Shown in pieces: positions 15,795 to 24,553 of a stretch of 36,363 nucleotides of DNA. The translations under genes and the position numbers were made by a program. This DNA is from DUZB01 sp964407525. GTDB taxonomy: Bacteria; Desulfobacterota; DSM-4660; Desulfatiglandales; Desulfatiglandaceae. The notes beneath the pieces are model-generated. The model saw only the letters and a program-made list of their open reading frames with translations, made no database searches and had not been told where the DNA came from. The number at the start of each line of letters is the position of its first letter. The stretch's first letter is position 1. The stretch lies in NCBI GenBank assembly GCA_964407525.1, contig CAYOWC010000016.1, forward strand, positions 1 to 36,363, in the 5' to 3' direction.

Positions 15795-16232
15795 ATGTTC
15801 AGAGGACGTTCAAAACATATTCTTGATGAAAAAGGAAGGCTCGCCGTTCCCTCCAGATTCAAAGAAGTACTGAAAGAAAAAGGGAATGACACCCTCGTCA
15901 TCACGAACAAAGGCGAATGCCTGTGGGCAATTCCTAAAGATGCCTGGTCGGTCCTTGAGGAGAAAGTTGCTAATTTACCACTTTTTGACGAAGCAGGCAT
16001 TAAATTTCTCAGGGGTTTCATTTCCTCCGCAGAAGAATGTTCTTTGAAAGGCGGAAGGATAACTATCTCCGCCAGATTACGAGAAGAAGCAGGATTGAAG
16101 AAAGAAGTTGTACTTGCCGGCCATTTAAAGAAATTTGAGATATGGGACAAAGACAAGTGGGATGAAGAATACGAAAAGGTCAGAGATATATCTCCCGAGT
16201 CCAGTCCATCTCTCCAGGAACTTCGAATTTAG
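15795..16232 (+). CDS. mraZ: transcriptional regulator MraZ
   Basis: Ring-forming DNA-binding protein of the AbrB/SpoVT superfamily that binds its own promoter region and regulates the dcw cluster. The 145-residue length is typical. Two swapped-hairpin repeats are visible: the first near residues 10-50 with the canonical DEKGRLAVPSRF, the second near 83-120 with GGRITISARLREEAGL, where the DxxGR signature is altered to LKGGR. It is followed by AGHLKKFEIWDKDKW. AAGGG lies about 7 bp before the ATG. It is the first gene of the cluster, directly behind the promoter and AGTGG boxes. Confidence 0.95.
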   Translation: MFRGRSKHILDEKGRLAVPSRFKEVLKEKGNDTLVITNKGECLWAIPKDAWSVLEEKVANLPLFDEAGIKFLRGFISSAEECSLKGGRITISARLREEAGLKKEVVLAGHLKKFEIWDKDKWDEEYEKVRDISPESSPSLQELRI

Positions 16233-16284
16233 GCGATTTCCTCCCAAGTTGAAACCTGTTTTACCTGGATATTAGGGGGCCGAC

Positions 16285-17226
16285 TTGAAGTATCCTCATC
16301 AACCGGTGCTAGTACATAAAACGGTTCAATACCTGATTCATTCCCCGAATGGCGTATACGTAGATGGAACAACCGGAAACGCTGGGCACAGCGAAGAGAT
16401 ACTGGCACACCTGGGCGAAAATGGGCGCCTCATCTGCCTGGACAGAGATCCTGATGCCCTGAGGCTTTCAAGGGAAAGGCTGGCTCATCATAAGAAGAAC
16501 GTGGAAATGGTCCAAGCCAATTTTGCCGATCTGGACAGCGTTCTTCGTGAAAAAAACATAACACATATTCATGGCGTACTGCTGGACTTGGGAATGTCAT
16601 CCGGCCAGCTCGAAAATTCAGGACGAGGATTCAGTTTTAACAGGGAGGAACCCCTTGATATGCGAATGGATCCCGACAGCGAACTTACTGCCTTCCAGCT
16701 CGTTAATGAATACCCCCCCAAAGATCTTGAAACCATTTTGAAAGGTTTTGGGGAGGAGAGACGGGCAAGGCAGATTGTCAAGGCAATCGTTGCTGAACGG
16801 GAAAAAAGGCCGATCAACAATTCCTCACAACTGTCTGATCTCATCAGGCTCACATCCCCACCGTCTCTAAGATTCGGGCCCAGGCATCCTGCAACAAAAA
16901 CATTTCAGGCAATCAGAATTGCAGTCAACACGGAATTGAAGAATCTTGATACTTTTCTAAGCATTATTCCTTCACTTCTTCTGCATGGCGGGAGGCTCGT
17001 GGTTTTGTCGTACCATTCCCTTGAAGACCGACGCGTCAAACAGACCATGATGAAATGGGAAAATGCCTGTACATGTCCTCCTGATTTTCCCCAGTGCGCA
17101 TGCGGCAAGACCGCAGTTTTCAAACGGCTGACAAGAAAGGGTATCAAGCCCGGCCCTGAAGAAATAGCAGCAAACCCGAGAGCGCGTAGCGCCATTTTAA
17201 GGGCTGCGGAAAGGATTTCGCCATGA
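16285..17226 (+). CDS. rsmH: 16S rRNA (cytosine1402-N4)-methyltransferase
   Basis: Methylates N4 of C1402 in 16S rRNA in the decoding centre, using S-adenosylmethionine. The 313-residue protein begins with HQPVLVHKTV, has the SAM-binding DGTTGNAGHS near 28-37, GVLLDLGMSSGQL, GRGFSFNREEPLDMRMD and the conserved LSYHSLEDRRVK, ending with ANPRARSAILRAAER. The start is TTG at 16285, with AGGGGG 5 bp upstream, and no better ATG is available before HQPVL. It follows mraZ by 52 bp and overlaps ftsL by ATGA. Confidence 0.96.
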   Translation: MKYPHQPVLVHKTVQYLIHSPNGVYVDGTTGNAGHSEEILAHLGENGRLICLDRDPDALRLSRERLAHHKKNVEMVQANFADLDSVLREKNITHIHGVLLDLGMSSGQLENSGRGFSFNREEPLDMRMDPDSELTAFQLVNEYPPKDLETILKGFGEERRARQIVKAIVAEREKRPINNSSQLSDLIRLTSPPSLRFGPRHPATKTFQAIRIAVNTELKNLDTFLSIIPSLLLHGGRLVVLSYHSLEDRRVKQTMMKWENACTCPPDFPQCACGKTAVFKRLTRKGIKPGPEEIAANPRARSAILRAAERISP

Positions 17227-17591
17227 CAAGACCCGAGAAAGTCTCAAAAATGAAAGGTGCACGAAACGCCAGCACCGGAATCCGCATTAGAAACACAAAA
17301 TGCAAACGGCCTAAATTTCATCTCACAAGCAAACAGATTTTTCTGACAATCGTTATGCTCTTCCTGTTTATGGGTAGTGGTATAGGATACGTGTGGTCGA
17401 ATTTCGAAAAGACACAGATAGGCTACACTCTCAGTGATCTGAAGAGGGAAGAGATGCGATTGGAGGCAAATAACAGCAAATTGAGACTGGAACTGGCTTT
17501 TTTAAAATCTCCTCAAAATCTCGAACCGAGGGCAGTGAAGCAACTTGGTTTACGGCCTCCGTCCGCCGAACAGATTATCACGTTGCCATGA
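17223..17591 (+). CDS. ftsL: cell division protein FtsL
   Basis: Small bitopic division protein that joins FtsQ and FtsB and helps activate FtsW-FtsI at the septum. It has 122 residues: a basic cytosolic N-terminus of about 36 residues, one membrane helix at about 38-58, then a periplasmic coiled-coil (SDLKREEMRLEANNSKLRLE) and the closing motif RAVKQLGLRPPSAEQI typical of FtsL. Sequence conservation is weak in the family, and the call rests mainly on topology and position. It overlaps both rsmH and ftsI by ATGA. Confidence 0.9.
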   Translation: MTRPEKVSKMKGARNASTGIRIRNTKCKRPKFHLTSKQIFLTIVMLFLFMGSGIGYVWSNFEKTQIGYTLSDLKREEMRLEANNSKLRLELAFLKSPQNLEPRAVKQLGLRPPSAEQIITLP

Positions 17592-19579
17592 AGGTAAAGG
17601 AAAAAAAATGGATACGATTTCGTATTCACCTGGTGGCAGTCTTTTTCATGACAGGATTGGCCGCGGTATTTGCCAGGGCCTATCAACTGCAGATTCTGGA
17701 ACGGGATTACCTCAAGGATATTGCCGACAACGGCATTACAGGAATTACAAAGCTGCCGCCGGAGAGGGGAACTATCTATGACAGGGAAGGAAATGAACTT
17801 GCCTTGAGTGTGCAGGTCGCTTCTATTTTCGCCCATCCAAAATTGATCAAAAACAAGGAGGAAACAGCAAAACGCTTATCTGGAATCCTGAAAATGAAGA
17901 AGAGCAATGTACGCAGGATTTTGAATGACAAACGTTCTTTTGTATGGATTCAGAGGAGGATATCTTCCAGACTGGGTTCTCGTGTGAAAACTGCCGGGTT
18001 GGAAGGGATAGGCGTAACAACAGAAACCAGGCGTTACTACCCTGGAAAGGAAATTGCCGCGCACCTCATCGGTTTTTCAGGTACCGACAACCAGGGTCTT
18101 GAGGGATTAGAACAGAAATACGACACTTTCCTGCGAGGGCCGCAACAACGCCTTGTCCGTATGCGCGATGCCCTGGGAAGATCTTTCGATATGAAAACGC
18201 CCATTCCCTCGGGACAGGGAATGCATCACCTGGTACTGACCATTGACAAGCAGATTCAATACAAGGCCCAGCAGGCTCTCAAATCGGCAGTCAAAACCAG
18301 TAAAGCCAAATCTGGACAGTGCCTCATTGTTAATCCAGAAACCGGTGAAATACTGGCCTTGGCAGTGGTCCCCGAATTCAATCCCAACATATTTTCAAAA
18401 TACAGTGCGAATCACTGGCGAAACCGTGTGGTAACCGACTGCTTTGAACCGGGCTCGACCATAAAGGCATTTCTTGCTTCCGCATGTCTTGAAAAAGCCG
18501 TCGTAACCCCCACCTCCATGTTTGACTGTGAGGGAGGGAAATACAAAATTGGTGGAAGGATTGTCCACGACACACATGAATATGAAGAGTTGAGTATGGC
18601 GGATATTATTGTTCATTCCAGCAATATCGGAGCTATCAAACTGGGAGAAAAACTGGGACACAAAACATTTGTTTCCTATTTGAAGAAATTCGGATTCGGA
18701 GAAAAAACGGGCATTGGGCTTTCAGGAGAAAGAAGCGGTTTTATCAGGGATTCAAAAGAAACCAAGAAGATCGGCAAGGCAACGCTCTGTTTCGGTCAGG
18801 GAATGACTGCAACATCCCTGCAGCTTGCCATGGCCATGTCCGCCATCGCCAATGGGGGAAAATTGATGCAACCTTATGTGGTCAAAAAAGTTATGGACAG
18901 AGCAGGGAATACGGTCATGGAAAATTCCCCGAAAGTAGTGCGAAGGGTCATTTCGGAAAAAACGGCCAGGAAAGTTTCCTCCATATTAGAAAATGTGACA
19001 GGCGCCGATGGAACCGCTCCAAGGGCAGCTATTTCAGGTTTCAGGGTGGCAGGAAAAACGGGGACATCCCAAAAGGTAGACCAAAAGACGAAAAGATACT
19101 CAAAAAGAAAATACGTGGCAAGTTTCGTTGGTTTTGCCCCTGCTGAAAAACCCAGGATGGTAATCATGGTTGCCATTGATGAGCCTAAAGGGCTGTACTA
19201 CGGGGGAGTGGTAGCGGGTCCCGTATTCAAGGAAGTGGGGTTATGGACACTGAATCACCTCGGGGTCAACCCCCAGGCGGATTTGTCTGGGGTTGCAGAT
19301 GCGAAGACGAAGCCCATAAAACTTCTGTCGAAAAACATCAAGCCCTTGAAAGAAAACAGGGAGAAAAAATCAGCAAAAACAGATCTGAATCCCTTGGAAA
19401 AAGGCCTATTGCCCGATTTCAGAGGAATGGGGATGAGAGAGGTTCTCAAACAAAGCAGGGGGCTGGGATTGAAAGTGAGCCTGAAGGGATCCGGCCTTGC
19501 AATGGAACAAAAGCCTGCAGCAGGCTCATTAATCAATCAGGCAAAAAGACTGGTTGTAAGTTTTGAGCCCCCAACTTAG
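17588..19579 (+). CDS. ftsI: septal peptidoglycan transpeptidase FtsI (PBP3)
   Basis: Class B penicillin-binding protein that cross-links septal peptidoglycan in the periplasm, partnered with FtsW. The 663-residue protein has one N-terminal membrane anchor (about 12-32) and a dimerisation domain containing RGTIYDREGNELALS. The transpeptidase domain carries the active-site S290-T-I-K293, S344-S-N346 and K490-T-G492. A Lys-rich linker (about 570-600) leads to a single C-terminal PASTA domain (about 605-660, LLPDFRGMGMREVL). The PASTA domain is absent from E. coli FtsI but common in Desulfobacterota and Gram-positive relatives, where such domains bind peptidoglycan or support stability. It overlaps ftsL by ATGA and murE follows directly. 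Confidence 0.96.
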   Translation: MKVKEKKWIRFRIHLVAVFFMTGLAAVFARAYQLQILERDYLKDIADNGITGITKLPPERGTIYDREGNELALSVQVASIFAHPKLIKNKEETAKRLSGILKMKKSNVRRILNDKRSFVWIQRRISSRLGSRVKTAGLEGIGVTTETRRYYPGKEIAAHLIGFSGTDNQGLEGLEQKYDTFLRGPQQRLVRMRDALGRSFDMKTPIPSGQGMHHLVLTIDKQIQYKAQQALKSAVKTSKAKSGQCLIVNPETGEILALAVVPEFNPNIFSKYSANHWRNRVVTDCFEPGSTIKAFLASACLEKAVVTPTSMFDCEGGKYKIGGRIVHDTHEYEELSMADIIVHSSNIGAIKLGEKLGHKTFVSYLKKFGFGEKTGIGLSGERSGFIRDSKETKKIGKATLCFGQGMTATSLQLAMAMSAIANGGKLMQPYVVKKVMDRAGNTVMENSPKVVRRVISEKTARKVSSILENVTGADGTAPRAAISGFRVAGKTGTSQKVDQKTKRYSKRKYVASFVGFAPAEKPRMVIMVAIDEPKGLYYGGVVAGPVFKEVGLWTLNHLGVNPQADLSGVADAKTKPIKLLSKNIKPLKENREKKSAKTDLNPLEKGLLPDFRGMGMREVLKQSRGLGLKVSLKGSGLAMEQKPAAGSLINQAKRLVVSFEPPT

Positions 19580-19583
19580 TGAG

Positions 19584-21119
19584 ATGGGTTTCAGGATCAA
19601 GGTGACAAAAAAAACGCTACAATTAAAACAACTCCTCGAAGGATACCCTGTTTCCCATGTAAGCGGGGATCTTTCCGTGGGCATTGTCGGTCTGGCCTAC
19701 GATTCCCGGAGAGTCAAACCCGGTTTCCTTTTCACGGCATTGAAAGGCCACAATCTCGACGGAAGACGATTTATTGATGAGGCGGTTTCAAAAGGAGCCG
19801 TCGCAGTCGTTCAAGAAAGTTCTGGAGGACACGATGAAGGAGAACCGAAGACTGCCCACCGAGAAGGGGTTGTCCAAATCCAGGTAAAAGATGCACGGGA
19901 GGCGCTTTCTCAGCTTGCGGCCCGCTTTTACGATAATCCTTTTTCCGGAATACCCCTTATCGGCATTACAGGAACAAATGGAAAAACAACCACGAGTTAT
20001 CTCCTGGAATCGATCCTCAGCAAAGCAGGAAAAAGGCCTGGAATCATTGGTACCATTAATTACAGAACCCTTGGAAGAATATGGGAAGCATCGGTCACCA
20101 CCCCTGAATCCCTCGATTTGATGCGGATCATGGGGCAGATGGCATCGGAAAAAGTAACCCATATCGTCATGGAGGTTTCCTCCCATGCACTCCATCAAGG
20201 ACGAGTTCGGAATTGTCCTTTTCACACGGCCATATTCACGAACCTTTCAAGGGACCACCTGGATTACCATGAGACCATGGACTCTTATTTTGCAACCAAG
20301 AGCCTCCTTTTCAAAGGGCTTTCAAAGAACATCCATGACGAGTCCGTAAGGGCGGTCATTAACTGGGATGATCCAAGGGGAAAAGAGCTTGCAGAGCTCA
20401 CTAAAGTACCCATCCTGACCTATGGTCTTGGGGCAGGGTGTGATGTCACAGCGGAAGAGATTTCCATGACAGCCCAAGGGGTCACGGCAAAACTGGTCAC
20501 CCCTGCAGGCCCCATTGGGATTCAATCCCCGCTGATCGGTGATTTCAATTTGTACAATATCCTGGCTGCTACGGCCGGAGCACTTTCTGTAGGAATTGCC
20601 CTGGAACATATCTCTTCCGGCATCGGTTACCTTCAGGGGGTTCCCGGGCGTCTGGAAAGAGTGGGAAACGATCATTCCCTGTCCATTATCATTGATTACG
20701 CCCACACTCCGGATGCCCTTTCAAAGTCACTGGATGCTCTCAGAAAGTTAACTGGCGGGCGACTGATTACGGTCTTTGGGTGCGGCGGAAACAGAGACCG
20801 GGGAAAAAGGTCTGAAATGGGATTTGTAGCAGGCCGAAAAAGCGATATGGTCTTTATTACATCCGACAATCCCAGGGACGAAAACCCTGCCCTGATAGCG
20901 GAGCAGATCGAAGAGGGTGTCAGGAAATCAAACGCAAAGCATTATCATCTCGACCTGGATCGCAAAAGCGCCATACGAAAAGCAGTCAAAGAAGCACACT
21001 TGGACGATATTGTTCTCATTGCCGGAAAAGGCCACGAAACCTATCAGGTTATCGCGGGCAAGAAAAAACTTTTTGACGACAGGGAGACCGCCGCAGAAGC
21101 AGCGACGCTTTTGCAGTAA
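19584..21119 (+). CDS. murE: UDP-MurNAc-tripeptide synthetase (meso-DAP adding)
   Basis: Adds the third stem residue to UDP-MurNAc-L-Ala-D-Glu in the cytosol, with ATP. The 511-residue protein has the N-terminal UDP-binding domain, the ATP motif GITGTNGKTT at 127-136, THIVMEVSSHALHQGR, and the amino-acid selectivity motif DNPR at 428-431. DNPR marks meso-diaminopimelate specificity, as in Gram-negative bacteria. I chose the ATG at 19584, 4 bp after the ftsI stop. An in-frame TTG at 19563 would add seven residues and overlap ftsI; neither has a strong ribosome binding site. The cluster is interrupted after this gene by 310 bp of non-coding repeats. Confidence 0.95.
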   Translation: MGFRIKVTKKTLQLKQLLEGYPVSHVSGDLSVGIVGLAYDSRRVKPGFLFTALKGHNLDGRRFIDEAVSKGAVAVVQESSGGHDEGEPKTAHREGVVQIQVKDAREALSQLAARFYDNPFSGIPLIGITGTNGKTTTSYLLESILSKAGKRPGIIGTINYRTLGRIWEASVTTPESLDLMRIMGQMASEKVTHIVMEVSSHALHQGRVRNCPFHTAIFTNLSRDHLDYHETMDSYFATKSLLFKGLSKNIHDESVRAVINWDDPRGKELAELTKVPILTYGLGAGCDVTAEEISMTAQGVTAKLVTPAGPIGIQSPLIGDFNLYNILAATAGALSVGIALEHISSGIGYLQGVPGRLERVGNDHSLSIIIDYAHTPDALSKSLDALRKLTGGRLITVFGCGGNRDRGKRSEMGFVAGRKSDMVFITSDNPRDENPALIAEQIEEGVRKSNAKHYHLDLDRKSAIRKAVKEAHLDDIVLIAGKGHETYQVIAGKKKLFDDRETAAEAATLLQ

Positions 21120-21183
21120 TGGCTTATGATGTTGGCTCATCGGATTAAGGTGATATTTTTTCAGTTGTCGAATAGGCCATGCC

Positions 21184-21315
21184 CAGGTGTCAGGTGTCAG
21201 GAAAAAACCTGGTCGCATTCAGCTTATTTATTAGGCTTAATAACAAATACTTATGCTTATTGTAATCAGAAAGCAGGATGTAGGTACTGAAACCTGACAC
21301 CCGAAACCTGACACC
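21184..21315. repeat. inverted CAGGTGT / ACACCTG-type repeat pair
   Basis: CAGGTGT is repeated at 21184-21190 and 21191-21197, followed by CAGG. The opposite arm at 21293-21315 reads CCTGACACC twice, separated by CGAAA. The arms are inverted and could pair in RNA or as a DNA cruciform. Confidence 0.7.
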
Positions 21316-21372
21316 CCGGTTCAGGAAAAAAAAATCTTCCCGCTAATCCGCGATAAGCCATGATGTTCACCT

Positions 21373-21399
21373 ATTCGTATGATTCGTGTGATTCGTGGT
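21373..21399. repeat. tandem nonamer repeat ATTCGTRTG
   Basis: Three consecutive 9-bp units (ATTCGTATG, ATTCGTGTG, ATTCGTGGT) lie about 30 bp before murF. Confidence 0.65.
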
Positions 21400-21429
21400 T
21401 AAAAAAGCATCTTTTTCTAAAGAGGAACC

Positions 21430-22908
21430 ATGCCGGCTGAATGGAATCAAATAACTGCGGGGGAGATAGCCCAGGCCACAGGCGCCACGCTTGACCGTGG
21501 AAAAGCCGACACTGTTTTCACGGGTCTGAGTACCGATTCCAGATCCGTTGGCAACGGCGAGTTGTTTATTGCACTCACAGGGGATAGATTCGACGGCCAC
21601 GATTTTGTTCTCGACGTGGTGCGCAAAGGAGCCCGCGGGGTGATTGTGGAAAGAGCCTTTTTTCAATCCTCCGGGGCGGAAACCCTAAAAACCATACCTG
21701 GCGAGATGCGTTATGGTCGGGACACAAAAAACCCGGACCCTTGCATCATCGTAGTCGAGGATTCCCTGAAAGCCCTTGGTGATCTCGCAGCCTGGTGGCG
21801 CCGCCGGCACCACGCAAAGGTCATAGCAATAACGGGAAGTTCCGGAAAGACAACATCTAAAGAAATGGCGGCATCCGTTTTTGAGACAGACAACAGAACA
21901 TTAAAGACCCAGGGGAATTTCAACAATCTGATAGGGCTTCCGCTTACCCTGTTAGGTCTTGAAAAACAACACGATACCCTGGTGCTGGAAATGGGGATGA
22001 ACAGGCCTGGAGAGATTTCCCGCCTGACCGAGATAGCGGATCCGGATGTGGGTGTAATCCTGAATGTGGGAATGGCCCATCTCGAAGGTCTGCATTCTCT
22101 CGAAGGGATTGCCGCAGCCAAATCGGAGTTGATGGAAAAAATCCGTCCGGAAGCCCTGATGGTCCTGAACGGTGACGATGAACTCCTCATGAAAAAAGCC
22201 GCCGCCATCTCCAGGAAAAGCATCACCTTCGGTTTTGGTGACAAGAACGATGTGCGCGCCCGCAATATAGAAGCCTGCGGCATAAATGGCACCCGCTTCC
22301 AGATGGAATATGCAGGGGATTCATGGCCCGCAGAGCTAAAGGTTCCCGGAATTCACAATGTCTTGAACGCACTGGCTGCAGCTGCCGCGGGAATTGCCTT
22401 GGGCGAACGGCCCGAAAAGATCTTAGCAGGACTATCTAGCTTTAAGGGAATAAAAGGCCGGTTCGGAATCGTGAAACTCAAAGGGGACATTTTCCTTGTT
22501 GACGATACCTATAATGCCAATCCATCTTCTCTGAAAGCAGCGATAGAAACCGTGAAAACTTTGAGCACGGAAGGAAGGCGGCTCATCGTGGGGCTTGGCG
22601 ATATGCTTGAACTGGGAAGCGCAGCGGTCCAGTCCCACAAGAATGCGGGCGAACTGGTGGCGAAGGCCGGCACGGCACATTTTTTCGCCATGGGGGAACA
22701 TGCTCCGGAAATGGAACAGGGAGCACTCGCAGCAGGAATGCCTCCAGAAAGGATAAGGATTGTTCAAGATTGCCGAGAAATGGCTGAAAAGATCATGGAA
22801 AAAATGGATGACCGGGATGTTATTTTTTTGAAAGGTTCGAGAAGGATGGGGCTTGAGAGAGTTTCCGAAGCAATCAAAAAACACCTAAGAGATGCAATCA
22901 GCCGTTAG
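21430..22908 (+). CDS. murF: UDP-MurNAc-tripeptide D-Ala-D-Ala ligase
   Basis: Adds D-Ala-D-Ala to UDP-MurNAc-tripeptide, giving the pentapeptide precursor in the cytosol. The 492-residue protein shows the N-terminal MurF domain with STDSRSVGNGELFIALTG, the P-loop GSSGKTT at 136-142, QGNFNNLIGLPLTLL, LEMGMNRPGEI, DDTYNANPSS and LGDMLELG, all typical. The ATG has AGAGGAACC just upstream. The stop codon (22906-22908) lies in GCCGTTAGCC, which looks like the heptamer repeat word, though this may be chance. It is separated by 167 bp from the response regulator gene. Confidence 0.96.
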   Translation: MPAEWNQITAGEIAQATGATLDRGKADTVFTGLSTDSRSVGNGELFIALTGDRFDGHDFVLDVVRKGARGVIVERAFFQSSGAETLKTIPGEMRYGRDTKNPDPCIIVVEDSLKALGDLAAWWRRRHHAKVIAITGSSGKTTSKEMAASVFETDNRTLKTQGNFNNLIGLPLTLLGLEKQHDTLVLEMGMNRPGEISRLTEIADPDVGVILNVGMAHLEGLHSLEGIAAAKSELMEKIRPEALMVLNGDDELLMKKAAAISRKSITFGFGDKNDVRARNIEACGINGTRFQMEYAGDSWPAELKVPGIHNVLNALAAAAAGIALGERPEKILAGLSSFKGIKGRFGIVKLKGDIFLVDDTYNANPSSLKAAIETVKTLSTEGRRLIVGLGDMLELGSAAVQSHKNAGELVAKAGTAHFFAMGEHAPEMEQGALAAGMPPERIRIVQDCREMAEKIMEKMDDRDVIFLKGSRRMGLERVSEAIKKHLRDAISR

Positions 22909-22988
22909 CCGCATGAAATCGAATAGTTCCATAAATCTCAACGATTGATGGTACCGAAAAAAAGTGATTACTACGGCCGAGCACCGCA

Positions 22989-23010
22989 TTCCCACGCTGG
23001 AGCATGGGAA
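22989..23010. repeat. TTCCCACGC...GCATGGGAA palindrome
   Basis: A 9-bp stem with one mismatch closes a TGGA loop. The sequence resembles the widespread GCATTCCCACGC...GTGGGAACGAG intergenic palindrome of bacterial genomes; that resemblance is from memory. Confidence 0.65.
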
Positions 23011-23022
23011 CGAGGGATCCCC

Positions 23023-23051
23023 TTGAACCATTGAACTTTGAACCCTGAACC
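23023..23051. repeat. tandem TTGAACN heptamer repeat
   Basis: The units are TTGAACCA (8 bp), TTGAACT, TTGAACC and CTGAACC, ending 24 bp before the response regulator start. The period is 7 apart from the first unit. Confidence 0.7.
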
Positions 23052-23075
23052 GAAACAAAGTTTCACAGGACATCG

Positions 23076-23441
23076 ATGAAAGAAACAAAGAAAATTCTCG
23101 TGGTTGATGATGAGCTTGGCATCAGGATACTCCTTTCCGAAGTACTGTCCAGCAGGGGATTCCAGGTGAGTTTGGCGAGAGATGGAATGGAATCCCTGGA
23201 AAAGCTGGAAAAAGATCATTTCGACCTTGTCGTCACGGATATCAATATGCCCAGACTGGATGGGGTCGACATGTTAAAAGCCATGAAACAAAATGGTCGA
23301 ACAGAAAAAGTGATTGTTATGACGGGAGATGTATCCGATACGAGATTAGAGGACCCTGAAATGTATCGAGTAGAGTCACAAATCTATAAACCGTTCGGAT
23401 TGGCAGCTTTTTTAAATACGGTAGACACACTAACCACCTGA
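23076..23441 (+). CDS. single-domain CheY-like response regulator
   Basis: A 121-residue receiver domain with no output domain. All phosphorylation residues are present: acidic pair D11 and D12, phospho-acceptor D55 in VTDINMPRLDG, T83 in VIVMTG, and K105 followed by P106. The partner kinase and target are unknown; no kinase gene is in the window. It sits between murF and mraY in the same orientation, 26 bp before mraY, so it is likely expressed with the cell-wall genes. Candidate roles are timing or localisation of division or wall synthesis; this is inference. AGGA precedes the ATG by 5 bp. The flanking palindrome and heptamer repeat upstream suggest a rearranged junction. Confidence 0.93.
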   Translation: MKETKKILVVDDELGIRILLSEVLSSRGFQVSLARDGMESLEKLEKDHFDLVVTDINMPRLDGVDMLKAMKQNGRTEKVIVMTGDVSDTRLEDPEMYRVESQIYKPFGLAAFLNTVDTLTT

Positions 23442-23467
23442 CATCGGAGAAGGGTACTAATACAGTA

Positions 23468-24547
23468 ATGCTATTTAAGCTCATATACTTCTTCCATATC
23501 GACCTGTCCTGGCTGAACGTATTCAGATATATCACGTTCAGAACCATACTTTCGAGCCTGACAGCATTGATGATATGTTTCTTGCTAGGCGGGTGGACCA
23601 TCAGAAAACTCAGGAATTTACAAATCGGACAACAGATCCGGGATGACGGTCCTCCCAGCCATCAAATAAAATCAGGAACCCCCACCATGGGAGGATGTCT
23701 CATTCTGCCTGCGGTTCTCCTGTCCACGCTTTTCTGGGCAGAGCTGTCTAACGTTTATATTTGGACTGCCATATTTGCCCTCGTATTTTTTGGCGGAATC
23801 GGATTTACGGATGACTATTTGAAGATATCCAAGAAAAACAGTCGAGGGCTGAGTGCAAGGTCCAAATTATTGTTACAGACCGTGGGTGCTTTCACAGCAG
23901 CTATCATCATTTATTGCCAGCCCGGGTTTGATTCCCTCTTGAACGTACCGTTTTTCAAACAGGCTGCACCTGATCTCGGTCTTTTTTACATCCCGTTCGC
24001 AGCCTTCATTATCGTGGGGACATCAAACGCAGTCAACCTGACGGACGGACTGGATGGACTCGCCATCAGTCCCGCGATTGTCGCTTTCGGAAGTTACCTC
24101 ATCTTCGCCTATTTAGCCGGCCATGTGAAGATCGCTTCCTACTTGCAGATTCCATACCTTCCCGGTGCCGGCGAACTCTGCATCCTGTGCGGAGCGCTTG
24201 TTGGAGCTGGATTAGGGTTCCTTTGGTACAACGCCTACCCTGCGGAAATTTTCATGGGGGATGTGGGGTCTCTTCCCCTTGGCGCAGTACTGGGAACGGT
24301 CGCAGTAATGACCAAGCAGGAAATCCTGCTCATCCTGGTGGGAGGTCTTTTTGTTTTTGAAGCACTGTCGGTCATTTTCCAGGTATCCTATTTTAAATTG
24401 ACCGGGGGTCAGAGAATTTTTCGCATGGCTCCTATTCATCATCATTTTGAAATGAAAGGCTGGTCTGAACCAAAGGTAATCGTAAGATTTTGGATCATCG
24501 CAATCATTCTGGCCCTCATGTCCATCAGCACCCTAAAACTCAGGTAA
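23468..24547 (+). CDS. mraY: phospho-MurNAc-pentapeptide transferase
   Basis: Transfers phospho-MurNAc-pentapeptide to undecaprenyl phosphate, making lipid I at the inner membrane. The 359-residue, multi-helix protein has all family motifs: GTPTMGG, the Asp pair in GFTDDYLK, NLTDGLDGLA, FMGDVGSL and the C-terminal MAPIHHHFE. Length and order are standard. The ribosome binding site is GGAGAAGGG, about 15 bp before the ATG. murD follows after 6 bp. Confidence 0.97.
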   Translation: MLFKLIYFFHIDLSWLNVFRYITFRTILSSLTALMICFLLGGWTIRKLRNLQIGQQIRDDGPPSHQIKSGTPTMGGCLILPAVLLSTLFWAELSNVYIWTAIFALVFFGGIGFTDDYLKISKKNSRGLSARSKLLLQTVGAFTAAIIIYCQPGFDSLLNVPFFKQAAPDLGLFYIPFAAFIIVGTSNAVNLTDGLDGLAISPAIVAFGSYLIFAYLAGHVKIASYLQIPYLPGAGELCILCGALVGAGLGFLWYNAYPAEIFMGDVGSLPLGAVLGTVAVMTKQEILLILVGGLFVFEALSVIFQVSYFKLTGGQRIFRMAPIHHHFEMKGWSEPKVIVRFWIIAIILALMSISTLKLR

Positions 24548-24553
24548 GCCCCG

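Larger units (their letters stand above)
21120..21429. other. 310-bp repeat-bearing gap between murE and murF
   Basis: No gene is seen. It contains tandem CAGGTGT heptamers (21184-21201) facing an inverted copy, CCTGACACCCGAAACCTGACACC-type, at 21293-21315, a potential long hairpin with a loop of about 90 nt. Three tandem nonamers of ATTCGTRTG type follow (21373-21399). The murF ribosome binding site AGAGGAACC is at the end. Confidence 0.7.

Noticed and set aside
15653..16156. A 167-codon minus-strand open frame over mraZ and its promoter
   Set aside because: It is antisense to mraZ and to the operator and has no recognisable domain.
22896..22911. GCCGTTAGCC at the murF stop considered as part of a heptamer repeat
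   Set aside because: Only about one and a half units are present and they are mostly coding, so chance cannot be excluded.
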